Shown here: positions 19,698 through 29,422 of the stretch, piece by piece
Layout: every line of letters starts with the position of its first letter
Position numbering within the stretch: the stretch's first letter is position 1
Origin: an uncultured Gammaproteobacteria bacterium
Lineage (GTDB): Bacteria > Pseudomonadota > Gammaproteobacteria > Steroidobacterales > UBA11654
NCBI GenBank assembly: GCA_902595845.1
Contig: CACJRN010000002.1
Location: forward strand, 1-64,000
Direction of reading: 5' to 3'
DNA length: 64,000 nt
Position numbers and translations under genes: made by a program
Notes under the pieces: model-generated
What the model was told of the DNA's origin: nothing
What the model saw: the letters and a program-made list of their open reading frames with translations, nothing else
The model's database searches: none

Positions 19698-20483
19698 TTA
19701 ATTTAAGATCTTATTGAAGTAATTAGATGTTGCTTCATCCGCAATTCTTTGAAGAAATTGTCTATCTTGCTCATTGATTGCACCAAAGTAATCGTATTCT
19801 ATACCAATGGGGGATTTATCATAGATGCTTGCAAAAACAGTGCATGCTGCAAGATATGTCCCTAGAAGATTTGGGTGAGTTCCATCTGGTTCATGTAATT
19901 TGATATTCGGATTTTCTCGATATGCTAGATCAAACGCCAAGCCAACAGGAATAACTATAACCTGATTTTCATTGCCCACTTTTGTATATGTATCAGATAT
20001 TAGCCCTATTTGATTCTTCATGGTTCGTTTGTGTGGTTCGACATAAGCGTGGGTCATGTAAAGCGCTGCTTCGGATTCATTTTTCTTTATCGCCTCTATA
20101 TGTTTTTTGGCAAAATATGAAAATTCTTTTCTACTGACTTCACTTAGTGGTTCAGAACTCCCGCCTTGAAGAATAACCAATTCAAATTTATCAATTGAGC
20201 TAATTGCTTTTGGCTGAATTAGTCTCTCAACATCATGATGTTTGAGTCTGGATCCGCCAATTGTTGATGATTTTACAGAAGCTCCACCATCGAAATCACT
20301 TTTATATTCCTCAACAATTCTCTTAAAGTGATTATGAAGGCTGTCATTGTAATAAAGGTAACTATTACCAATAAATAAGATTGTTTCAGGCTCATCAATT
20401 CTTTTTATATTTGGATTTTCTTCTCCAAGAACAGCTTGTATTGAAAATAGAAGTATTAATGAGATTATAAATTTGAAATTCAT
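19698..20483 (-). CDS. SGNH hydrolase-like/DUF4886-like secreted protein
   Basis: Signal peptide; ETILFIGNSYLYYND and LHEPDGTHPNLLGTYLAA blocks. Confidence 0.75.
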   Translation of the reverse strand: MNFKFIISLILLFSIQAVLGEENPNIKRIDEPETILFIGNSYLYYNDSLHNHFKRIVEEYKSDFDGGASVKSSTIGGSRLKHHDVERLIQPKAISSIDKFELVILQGGSSEPLSEVSRKEFSYFAKKHIEAIKKNESEAALYMTHAYVEPHKRTMKNQIGLISDTYTKVGNENQVIVIPVGLAFDLAYRENPNIKLHEPDGTHPNLLGTYLAACTVFASIYDKSPIGIEYDYFGAINEQDRQFLQRIADEATSNYFNKILN

Positions 20484-20718
20484 GATCTAATTCTCACAAC
20501 ACGAGGGACATCAGTCAAAGAAAAATTAATATTGATTTGCGGAGATTTTATAAAAATAAATATATCCAAGATTCTAATCATTCATAATTTTTTCATTTAA
20601 GAATCTTTATTAAGATATTTTATTAAGTTAATGAAAAACAGTTAAATAGATATTTGCGATCCGATCTACATCGATCATCTATATTTAACATTTAATAGTT
20701 AATTAAAAATAAATTTTC

Positions 20719-20748
20719 TTGACTGAAAAATTCATTATGAATTATATT
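20719..20748 (+). promoter_or_regulatory. Candidate sigma70 promoter for glnK-amtB (TTGACT-18-TATATT)
   Basis: -35 TTGACT at 20719-20724, -10 TATATT at 20743-20748, spacer 18 nt. Confidence 0.5.
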
Positions 20749-20755
20749 TCGACTC

Positions 20756-20963
20756 GTTAAGGAAATTTGCAGCAGGTAGCTAAACAGTTCCTAAACGTAA
20801 TTCACCAAATATAATCTTTCTCAATGCGTTCCAGCATTCAAGATCAGGTGATTTAACTAAAAAATTTACTATCCATAACATTTTTTTTGATGGAATTAAA
20901 AGAATTATGGTTATTGGGACTGACTGCAAATACCTCCCCCCTTCACAGATATAGTCCCAATAA
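20756..20963 (+). promoter_or_regulatory. Candidate structured 5' leader RNA of glnK-amtB
   Basis: GTTAAGGAA/TTCCTAAAC stem (20756-20764/20788-20796, 8 of 9 pairs); TCACC/GGTGA (20802-20806/20847-20851) enclosing AATGC/GCATT (20823-20827/20834-20838); perfect 11-bp TTATTGGGACT/AGTCCCAATAA (20911-20921/20953-20963). Confidence 0.5.
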
Positions 20964-21011
20964 TCTTGTTAAGATAATCTTATTACTTGATTAATTTTAA
21001 GAGGAAATAGA

Positions 21012-21350
21012 ATGAAATTAGTAACAGCGATAATTAAACCTTTCAAACTTGATGATGTGCATGAGCGTCTTACAAATCTTGGTGTTAAAGGGATAACAAT
21101 CACAGAGGTGAAGGGCATGGGTAGGCAGAAAGGGCATACTGAGCTTTACAGGGGCGCTGAGTATCAGGTTAATTTTCTTCCAAAAATAAAAATGGAGATC
21201 ATCGTCACTGAGGAGATGACTGAGCGGGTAATTGAAACCATAGCTGAGAATGCTTCTACAGGTAATATCGGTGATGGAAAAATATTTGTAACTGATCTAG
21301 AGGAAGTGATTCGTATTAGGACTGGAGAAACTGGTAATGATGCAATCTAA
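21012..21350 (+). CDS. glnK: Nitrogen regulatory protein P-II
   Basis: P-II sequence with [14 protein letters not shown]-loop (Tyr51) and [12 protein letters not shown]; followed by amtB. Confidence 0.97.
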   Translation: MKLVTAIIKPFKLDDVHERLTNLGVKGITITEVKGMGRQKGHTELYRGAEYQVNFLPKIKMEIIVTEEMTERVIETIAENASTGNIGDGKIFVTDLEEVIRIRTGETGNDAI

Positions 21351-22692
21351 CTATATTAATTTTAAAGAGATGAGCATGATCAAAGAGAAAAAAATTAATC
21401 AGAAGAACATTTTTAATCTATTTATAGCTTTAATTATACTTTTTAACCCTGGCTACTTGGTTGCTCAGGAACTTGATTCAGGTGATACAGCTTGGATTTT
21501 AACTTCGACGGCACTGGTACTATTCATGACTTTACCAGGCTTAGCACTTTTTTATGGCGGACTGGTCAGAGTTAAAAATATACTCTCTGTTTTAATTCAG
21601 TGCTTTGTCATTGCATGTATTGTTTCTGTTATTTGGGTTATTTTTGGCTATAGTCTGGCTTTTAAAGGGTCTGGATCATATTTTGGAGACCTCAGTTCAC
21701 TTTTCTTGAGTGGCATTGGAAGAGATAGCCTTTCTGGAAGCATTCCAGAGACACTCTTCGTGATGTTTCAGATGACATTTGCAATCATTACTCCAGCCCT
21801 GGTGATAGGTGCTTTTGTAGAGAGAATTAAGTTCTCGGCTGTTTGTTTATTTACAATCTTTTGGGTGACACTGGTTTATTTGCCTGCTTGTCACATGGTT
21901 TGGGGCGGTGGATACCTCAGTTCTTTAGGTGTGATCGATTTTGCAGGCGGACTCGTTGTTCATGTGACTTGCGGTGTTGCTGCTTTGGTATCTGCGGTAA
22001 TGATTGGACCTAGAAAAGGATTTCCAAATACCCCAATGCCTCCTCACAACAGGACTATGGTGGTAATAGGGGCTGCTATGCTCTGGGTTGGCTGGTTTGG
22101 ATTTAATGCAGGAAGTGCAGTTGCTGCAAATGGAGATGCAGGAATGGCAATGCTCGTTACACATATAAGTGCTGCTGTTGCTGCTCTTGTATGGATGTCA
22201 GTTGAATGGATTAAACAAGGTAAACCAACTGTTGTTGGAATTGCAACCGGAATGGTTGCAGGTCTGGCTACAATTACACCTGCAGCAGGAACAGTAGGGC
22301 CAGAAGGAGCATTATTAATTGGTTTGCTCGCTGGAGTTGTATGCTTTTATTCAACCCAGCTTATTAAAGCTGTTCTTAAGATTGACGACTCTTTAGATGT
22401 TTTTCCAGTCCATGGAGTAGGTGGAATGCTTGGAATAATCATGTTGAGTCTAGTAGGAAATCCAGATGGCTTTCTAGGTGCTGGCGCATCGGGAATTTCA
22501 GAATCAGGTGCATTGAGTCAACTCTATGTTCAATTAACTGGTATTGCGCTTATCTTTGTATGGACTGCAGTATTCACTTGGATCATTCTTAAATTTATAT
22601 CTATGATCACTGGCTTGAGGGTTGATGATGAAACAGAATCTCAAGGTCTTGATTTAATAAGCCATGGAGAAAGAGGTTATAACATGGAGTAA
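21337..22692 (+). CDS. amtB: Ammonium transporter
   Basis: Amt family ([44 protein letters not shown]); start may be a downstream ATG at 21370 or 21376. Confidence 0.96.
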   Translation: MMQSNYINFKEMSMIKEKKINQKNIFNLFIALIILFNPGYLVAQELDSGDTAWILTSTALVLFMTLPGLALFYGGLVRVKNILSVLIQCFVIACIVSVIWVIFGYSLAFKGSGSYFGDLSSLFLSGIGRDSLSGSIPETLFVMFQMTFAIITPALVIGAFVERIKFSAVCLFTIFWVTLVYLPACHMVWGGGYLSSLGVIDFAGGLVVHVTCGVAALVSAVMIGPRKGFPNTPMPPHNRTMVVIGAAMLWVGWFGFNAGSAVAANGDAGMAMLVTHISAAVAALVWMSVEWIKQGKPTVVGIATGMVAGLATITPAAGTVGPEGALLIGLLAGVVCFYSTQLIKAVLKIDDSLDVFPVHGVGGMLGIIMLSLVGNPDGFLGAGASGISESGALSQLYVQLTGIALIFVWTAVFTWIILKFISMITGLRVDDETESQGLDLISHGERGYNME

Positions 22693-22795
22693 CACAAAGC
22701 TCTGACTCTTCATTGGGTATCAAAATTATGTGAAATTTCCACCTTGGTTAGATTAGTGTTAATTTATTTAGCAAAATCATAACTGAGATTTAATT

Positions 22796-23809
22796 TTGAA
22801 AGATAAGCAAATCACCATAGCAGAAGTTGCCAAAAAGGCTGGCGTTTCAACAAAGACAGTCTCTCGTGTTATTAATAATGAAAAAGGCGTGAGAGAAAAT
22901 ACTGCCAAAAAAGTCAAAAAGGCGATTGAGTCACTTGAATATAAACCGAATGTTTTTGCTCAGAGCTTGGCTGGTGGACGAACGAGAATAATTGGTTTGA
23001 TCTATGACAACCCAAACCCAGTTTATATCAGTCAAATCATGGATGGTGTTCTAAATTACTGTCATAAAATGGAGTATGCAGTGATCATTCACCCCTGTAA
23101 ATTCGAAAAGAGAGATCTCGCAACTGTGATGCAAGGTTTGATTGAAAAGACACGCTTAAAAGGGATGATTCTGACACCTCCATTGTCTGATTCAAAAGAA
23201 TTACTCAGAATGGTATCTAAAACTAGAATGCCTTGCACTCTGATCTCACCTGGGAGCGATAAGATTAGATCTGACTCCATTATCACCAATGATTATGAGT
23301 CATCAAAAGAAATGGTTGCTCATATCATATCCAAAGGACATAGGAAAATTGCATTGATCAAAGGTCATCCAGGACATAAGGCACTTAAAAGAAGAACGCA
23401 GGGTTATCTTGATGCGATGCTAGATGCAAAGATTAAAGTTAATAATAATCTTATTTTTCAGGGTTATAACTCTTTTGAATCTGGAATGGACTGTGGAAAA
23501 GAGATTATGAAAATGAAGAGTAAACCCAGCGCAATATTTGCTGCGAATGACGAAATGGCAAGCGGGGTGATGAAAGTAATCATTGATAGTGGTTACGAAG
23601 TTCCAAAAAATTTCTCAATTGCTGGTTTTGATGACACACCAGTATCACAAATGCTTAATCCACCTTTAAGTACTATCCGTCAACCACTCGAGAAAATGGG
23701 TGAACTTGCTGCTAAAAAGCTTATTGCGCAATTGGAAGGCTTTGATTTTTTTGAAAATCAAAAACCAGAATCAAAGCTAATAATCCGAGATTCTATCTCA
23801 AGCATTTAG
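22796..23809 (+). CDS. LacI-family transcriptional regulator
   Basis: TTG start; ITIAEVAKKAGVSTKTVSRVINNEKGVRENTAKKVKKAIESLEYKPN HTH; periplasmic-binding-like effector domain. Confidence 0.95.
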   Translation: MKDKQITIAEVAKKAGVSTKTVSRVINNEKGVRENTAKKVKKAIESLEYKPNVFAQSLAGGRTRIIGLIYDNPNPVYISQIMDGVLNYCHKMEYAVIIHPCKFEKRDLATVMQGLIEKTRLKGMILTPPLSDSKELLRMVSKTRMPCTLISPGSDKIRSDSIITNDYESSKEMVAHIISKGHRKIALIKGHPGHKALKRRTQGYLDAMLDAKIKVNNNLIFQGYNSFESGMDCGKEIMKMKSKPSAIFAANDEMASGVMKVIIDSGYEVPKNFSIAGFDDTPVSQMLNPPLSTIRQPLEKMGELAAKKLIAQLEGFDFFENQKPESKLIIRDSISSI

Positions 23810-23829
23810 TGTATTATTTTTTTATATAG

Positions 23830-23853
23830 AAATATGACAGCGCTGTCATATTT
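23830..23853. promoter_or_regulatory. Perfect 24-bp palindrome, predicted LacI-family operator
   Basis: AAATATGACAGCGCTGTCATATTT, between the regulator and the TonB receptor it precedes. Confidence 0.88.
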
Positions 23854-23931
23854 TTGATATATATGATATAAATTATGAAATTTTTTTTTACAACTAGACA
23901 ATTTAGTCTTTATTTAGCCCAGGAGGGGGGA

Positions 23932-26904
23932 ATGAAAAAAATAATAACTCTAGCTCTTTTTTTGCTACCAATGAGCTTTGTAATCGCCCAAGAACAGGAA
24001 CAGGACACAGCAAATGACTCTGAAACTTATCTTGAGGAAGTAACTGTAACAGGTATCAAATCAAGTTTGATTAATGCCATCGATATAAAGAGAAGCAATG
24101 TCGGTGTAATGGAAGCAATCACTGCAGAAGATTTTGGTAAATTTCCTGATGGAAACTTAGCAGAATCACTTGCAAGAGTAGTTGGTATTGGTATCGACAG
24201 GAGTAACGTTGAAGGAGAGCGAGTTGCTGTCAGGGGCTTTGGACCTGAATTCAACTTGGTCACTTTGAATGGCCGTCAAATGCCTACTGTCCCTGGTCAG
24301 TGGGGTGGTGGTCGATCATTTAATTTTGGAGACATCGCATCTCCAGGAATTGCGGCTGTGGAAGTCTTTAAGGCAACCAACAATACTCTTCCATCTGGCG
24401 GTATTGGTTCAACCATAAACATGGTTACAACCAAGCCACTTAGGATTAATGGAACCAGCAGATCAATCAGTGTCGGCTATGTCAATGATACAACAGCTGT
24501 TGATTCAGGAAATCCAATTGAGATGTCTGCGCTATATGCTACAAATAAAGGAAATTGGGGCTTCTCATTTTCAGGTTCTTACCAAGAAAGAGAGAATAGA
24601 GAAGAAGGCACAAGAGAGAGTAATTGGCTTGTTCCTCAGCTGATGGCAGAGTCCGAAGGATACTTTAGGGTTACTCCAGACCTTCCTGGTATAACGGATA
24701 ATAATCAAAGATCAGATGGATTAAATTTCTATCAAGAACCAACTGCTTATCAGATTAAAGACAATGATCGAACAAGAAAGAATGCTCAAGCAACACTCCA
24801 ATTCAAGTTGAGCGATACCGTCACTTCAACATTAGATATGACATACTCTGGAGTTGAGTTCAGTTCAGTAGGGCAGATGTTTGGTTCATGGTTAGGAGGT
24901 TGGGATACACAATCAGCAACCATCAATGAAAGAGGTGTCTACACCGATTTAGTTGTAGCAAACCGTGCATACGATCACCAATTGATTTGGGGAGATACAG
25001 ACGGTGACAATATGTCTGTTGGAATGAATATTGAGTGGGAGGTCAGTGACTCACTTATGCTGGCATTTGATTATCATGATTCATCTGCTGAAAGAAGCGG
25101 AACAGAGTTACCTAATGAAATGGGCTTTACAACAGATATCCAAGGTACAGTAACTCATACAAACGGTGGAGCCAATGGTATTGCTACTTTTGCATATGAT
25201 ACCGAATTTACAGCTGCGAACTATTTGGCAACAAACCTAAGATTTAGAGATGCTGAAAAGGAAAATGAAATCGAGCAATTTAGAATCACTGGGTCATGGG
25301 TTAATCCAAATTTTTCAGTTTTAAAGTCAGTGGATTTTGGTTTGTCTAGCTTGGATAACGTTTTCACTGATACTAGAAATGAGAATATTTATAATGCAAT
25401 CAATCCAACTGCAGCCGAATTTGATGATTCTATTTTTACTAGAACCTCAATGTCTGGCTTTATGGATTCATTCAACACCAATTTTGGAACTGATTATTAC
25501 TTCCAAATCAATACAGATGCTGCTGTTGCTGCTTTCATAGCAAATGCAGGAACTTTTAATGCTGGCGATGTTGACACCAGAGAAACTGTGACTGAAGAGC
25601 TTAATACCGCATTTATACAATTAAATATTGAGAGTGAAATCAATGCTATGCCGCTTAATGTGATTGTGGGTTTGAGATATGAAGATGCTGAAACAGTCTC
25701 TACAAGTATTTATGGATCTCCTGAAGTACTCAGATGGGATATGATAAGTGGTCTTCAAGTAGTCACCGGAGAAGCTGGCGATATACCTAGAAGCGGATCA
25801 CATGATGTAATACTTCCAAGTGTTTCAATGGCTCTTGGGTTGGATGAAAATAGAGTAGTCCGATTCTCAGTAGGACAATCGATGGCTAGACCAAGCCTCC
25901 AGGATCTAAAATCCTTGTATACATTTGGTAATACTTCTTTCCTACAGGCAACAGCGTTTGGTGGTAATCCAGATTTGGATCCATTGTTGTCAACCAATAT
26001 TGATTTCAGTTTTGAGAATTACTATGCAGAGGGAAGTTACTTTGCAATCAATATTTTCAGAAAGGAAATTAAGGACTTCATTGGAACTCGTCAGACACAA
26101 GGAAACATAGCTGGCTTGACCGATCCTACTCAGTCTGCAATTGGTCAGTATGCTATTCAGTGTGTAACAGAATGGGTTGAAGCAGGGCGTCCAGATACTG
26201 GTTTTCCAGGTGAATGGGGTTCTAACCATTGTGTGTCTCAACAAGCATTATGGGCACAAGGTTGGATGAATCAATTCCAGCATATGGGTTGGGTCGCATT
26301 GGCAATGACAAGAGGAACAGATGTTTCAAATGGTTTCCCATATGGGCAGTGTGATTATGACGGTTGGTGGAGATGTGAGCCAGGCTACATCGATGGTCAA
26401 GCAGGTGATCCATTGGCCTCATTCAACATCACAGGGCCTTACAATAAAGAAAAAGGAAGTGTGAATGGTTATGAAGTAGCCCTTCAGCATTTCTTTGAAG
26501 GTACACCATATGGAATGCAATTCAATGCGACATTCATCAGTGGTGGAGATGTGAAAGTTGATCGCAATGCAATCGGAGAGCAGTTTATTCTCCCAGGCTT
26601 GGGTGATGCTGGCAATCTATCATTTTTCTATGAGGACGATGTTCACACTGCAAGAATTGCCATCAACAGAAGAGGCGAAACAATTGCTGGTTTCGGAAAT
26701 TATGATCAACCTCTATATGTTGAAGAAAGGAATCAGGTTGACTTCACTTATCAGTATCGAATGAATGACAGCACCACTTTATTCTTTGATGCAATGAATA
26801 TCACTGATGAGCCAACAAGATTATATGCCAGACATAAAGAGATGCTCTTCTTATCTCAAGATCATGGCCCTATCTTTAAACTTGGTTTTAGAAGTAATTT
26901 CTAA
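23932..26904 (+). CDS. TonB-dependent receptor (oligosaccharide-type)
   Basis: Signal peptide MKKIITLALFLLPMSFVIAQ, VTVTGIKSSL TonB box/plug, C-terminal beta strand ending in F; strong SD aggagggggg before ATG 23932. Confidence 0.93.
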   Translation: MKKIITLALFLLPMSFVIAQEQEQDTANDSETYLEEVTVTGIKSSLINAIDIKRSNVGVMEAITAEDFGKFPDGNLAESLARVVGIGIDRSNVEGERVAVRGFGPEFNLVTLNGRQMPTVPGQWGGGRSFNFGDIASPGIAAVEVFKATNNTLPSGGIGSTINMVTTKPLRINGTSRSISVGYVNDTTAVDSGNPIEMSALYATNKGNWGFSFSGSYQERENREEGTRESNWLVPQLMAESEGYFRVTPDLPGITDNNQRSDGLNFYQEPTAYQIKDNDRTRKNAQATLQFKLSDTVTSTLDMTYSGVEFSSVGQMFGSWLGGWDTQSATINERGVYTDLVVANRAYDHQLIWGDTDGDNMSVGMNIEWEVSDSLMLAFDYHDSSAERSGTELPNEMGFTTDIQGTVTHTNGGANGIATFAYDTEFTAANYLATNLRFRDAEKENEIEQFRITGSWVNPNFSVLKSVDFGLSSLDNVFTDTRNENIYNAINPTAAEFDDSIFTRTSMSGFMDSFNTNFGTDYYFQINTDAAVAAFIANAGTFNAGDVDTRETVTEELNTAFIQLNIESEINAMPLNVIVGLRYEDAETVSTSIYGSPEVLRWDMISGLQVVTGEAGDIPRSGSHDVILPSVSMALGLDENRVVRFSVGQSMARPSLQDLKSLYTFGNTSFLQATAFGGNPDLDPLLSTNIDFSFENYYAEGSYFAINIFRKEIKDFIGTRQTQGNIAGLTDPTQSAIGQYAIQCVTEWVEAGRPDTGFPGEWGSNHCVSQQALWAQGWMNQFQHMGWVALAMTRGTDVSNGFPYGQCDYDGWWRCEPGYIDGQAGDPLASFNITGPYNKEKGSVNGYEVALQHFFEGTPYGMQFNATFISGGDVKVDRNAIGEQFILPGLGDAGNLSFFYEDDVHTARIAINRRGETIAGFGNYDQPLYVEERNQVDFTYQYRMNDSTTLFFDAMNITDEPTRLYARHKEMLFLSQDHGPIFKLGFRSNF

Positions 26905-26913
26905 GTAACCTAT

Positions 26914-26947
26914 ATACACCGGGAATGGTTCCCCTTTCCCGGTGTAT
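26914..26947 (+). terminator. Strong hairpin downstream of the TonB receptor, without a clear U-tract
   Basis: 12-bp stem ATACACCGGGAA/TTCCCGGTGTAT with a 10-nt loop. Confidence 0.65.
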
Positions 26948-26975
26948 TAAAACAATAATTAATGGGCGCTATACA

Positions 26976-29411
26976 ATGAGAATTATTTTCTCTATTCTTT
27001 TTTTCGCTTTCTTAGGCTTTTCAGAAATCAATTCTGCAACTGAGCCCACAGAAGAGAGAGTTGTTCATTTGATTGAATCTATGTCAGTTGAAGAAAAAGT
27101 AGCCCAAATGTTTATGGTAGAGATTGGTTCAATCACACCAGAGGAAGTTGAAAAATTCAAAATTGGAGCAATTTTAAATGGAGGAGGAAGTTTTCCCTAT
27201 AAGAAGAAAGATCATATAGTTGAAGACTGGGTTAAGCTCGCCGATGAATACTTTCTGGCTTCAATTAAGAATAGAGACAAAGCTAGGATACCAATCATTT
27301 GGGGCACAGATGCGGTTCATGGGCATAACAATCTCAAAGGCGCGACCCTTTTTCCTCACAACATTGGTCTTGGCGCGACTCGCAATCCTGAATTAATCAA
27401 AGAAATAGGAAAAATCACTGCGAAACAGGTACTACTCACTGGATTGGATTTGACCTTTGCACCGGCATTGTCTGTTCCCAGAGATGATCGCTGGGGTAGA
27501 ACTTATGAAGGTTTTTCTGAAGATCCAGAATGGGTCTCCATAATGGGTAACGCCATGATGGAAGGGATTCAAGGAGAGGATCAGAATTTACTAGGTGAGG
27601 ATCATATTCTTGCAACAGTAAAGCATTTCATTGGTGATGGCGGTACATCCAGAGGAGTGGATAAGGGAAATGCCATTATGGATGAGGAGACTCTATTAAG
27701 AATTCATGGCTCGGCATATATTGAGGCGATCAAAAATGATGCACAGGTTGTCATGGCTTCATTTAATTCATGGAATGGGGTCAAGTTGCATGGACAAAAG
27801 TATTTATTAACAGACGTCCTTAAAGAAAATATGGGATTTGATGGATTTGTTGTTGGAGATTATAACGGACACATGGAAGTACAAGGATGTTCTGTCAGCA
27901 GCTGTCCCCAATCCATTAATGCAGGTGTTGATATGTTCATGGTTACAGAAGCATGGCAAGACCTTTATTACAATACCATCAGTCAAGTTCAAACTGGTGA
28001 AATTTCTATGGACAGAATCGATGATGCTGTCAGAAGAATACTCAGAGTCAAAGCCAGAGCGGGAATACTCGATGCCGAGAAACCAAGCAAGAGAAAGCAT
28101 GCCTTACAATCAGATATATTGGGAGCAGATGAGCATCGCTCTATATCAAGGCAAGCTGTAAGAGAGTCACTCGTTCTTTTGAAAAATAATCAATCAGTGC
28201 TTCCCATCGATCGATCATCCAATGTTCTGGTACTTGGTCAAGCAGCAAAAGAAATCAAATATCAAACAGGTGGATGGTCAATGACATGGCAAGGCAATGA
28301 AAATGAAAACTCTGATTTTCCTGGATCCACAACAATCTTAGCTGCCATTGAAAATGAATTCGAAGATTCTCAAGGATCAGTCACATTCTCTGAGAATCTT
28401 GAGTATGGAGACCTCAAACCTGATGTTGCAATTTTGGTGATTGCAGAGGATCCATATGCAGAGTATCAAGGCACACTTCAGGACTTAGTGTATAACTCAA
28501 GCGAGAACCACCTGGACTGGCTTGTAGCTTTAAAGGAAGATGAAATACCTGTAGTCACAATTTTTCTCTCTGGGCGACCTCTCTGGATGAATAGAGAAAT
28601 TAACCTATCAGACGCTTTTGTTGCAGCATGGTTACCAGGTACTGAGGGAGGCGGGGTTTCAGATATGATTATAGAAAATGAATATGACTTCGTAGGAAGT
28701 CTAACATTTTCATGGCCAAAGAGGTCAGATCAAGCAACACTGAACTATGATGATGAAATCTATGATCCACTCTTCCCAGTCGGTTATGGTCTCACTTACA
28801 AAGATGATATTACAATTGATCAGTTAGAGGAGAGTATCAACCTCGCAGAGGAGAGCGATTTCAATGCTCCTATACTTAATGGATGGCCACGTAATGCATT
28901 CCAAGTAATTTTAGGTAATACAGATGAAACCTTAGAAATGAAATCTAAGTTTGTAGCTACAACTGATGAGTCTGTATCAGCGGAAATGATCAATCGATTT
29001 GTGCAAGAAGACGCCTATCGAATTCTGTTTTCTGGAAATGACGATTCATTCTGGAAAGTTAGCTCCACAAAACCAATGAACTGGTCTGAAGAAGCAAGTC
29101 AATCAGGTGTTTTGACAATGAACATCAGAATTCTTCAGGCAGATATGATTGATCCATTAATTGTTTCAACCTTGTGTGGAGAAGGGTGTGGCTCATCTTT
29201 TGAAATCGAAGGGTCCATGAATAAAAACCAGTGGATGAATATAGGAGTTGATATCACATGTATGGGTCAAAATGGACTCCAATTGAACAATATCAATGAA
29301 CCAGTTCAGATCAAATCAAATGGAAAATGGGAGTTTGAAATCGGAGAAATAAAACTGATTGGTGGAACAGGGGGAACGTCAATAATGATTTGCCCTAATA
29401 ACAAGAATTAA
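26976..29411 (+). CDS. Glycoside hydrolase family 3 (exo-beta-glucanase/beta-glucosidase-like)
   Basis: GH3 blocks KHFIGDGGTSRGVDKGNA and GFDGFVVGDYNGH (nucleophile Asp), GGWSMTWQG; start moved to ATG 26976 with signal peptide. Confidence 0.93.
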   Translation: MRIIFSILFFAFLGFSEINSATEPTEERVVHLIESMSVEEKVAQMFMVEIGSITPEEVEKFKIGAILNGGGSFPYKKKDHIVEDWVKLADEYFLASIKNRDKARIPIIWGTDAVHGHNNLKGATLFPHNIGLGATRNPELIKEIGKITAKQVLLTGLDLTFAPALSVPRDDRWGRTYEGFSEDPEWVSIMGNAMMEGIQGEDQNLLGEDHILATVKHFIGDGGTSRGVDKGNAIMDEETLLRIHGSAYIEAIKNDAQVVMASFNSWNGVKLHGQKYLLTDVLKENMGFDGFVVGDYNGHMEVQGCSVSSCPQSINAGVDMFMVTEAWQDLYYNTISQVQTGEISMDRIDDAVRRILRVKARAGILDAEKPSKRKHALQSDILGADEHRSISRQAVRESLVLLKNNQSVLPIDRSSNVLVLGQAAKEIKYQTGGWSMTWQGNENENSDFPGSTTILAAIENEFEDSQGSVTFSENLEYGDLKPDVAILVIAEDPYAEYQGTLQDLVYNSSENHLDWLVALKEDEIPVVTIFLSGRPLWMNREINLSDAFVAAWLPGTEGGGVSDMIIENEYDFVGSLTFSWPKRSDQATLNYDDEIYDPLFPVGYGLTYKDDITIDQLEESINLAEESDFNAPILNGWPRNAFQVILGNTDETLEMKSKFVATTDESVSAEMINRFVQEDAYRILFSGNDDSFWKVSSTKPMNWSEEASQSGVLTMNIRILQADMIDPLIVSTLCGEGCGSSFEIEGSMNKNQWMNIGVDITCMGQNGLQLNNINEPVQIKSNGKWEFEIGEIKLIGGTGGTSIMICPNNKN

Positions 29412-29422
29412 AGAGAAGAGAT

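Noticed and set aside
20905-20935. Sigma54 promoter at TTGGGACTGACTGCAAA before glnK
   Set aside because: The GG to GC spacing is 7-8 nt rather than the required 10
20719-20963. Glutamine (glnA/DP-type) riboswitch
   Set aside because: The CGGAAGUA-type core I would expect was not found by eye, so only an unclassified structured leader is claimed
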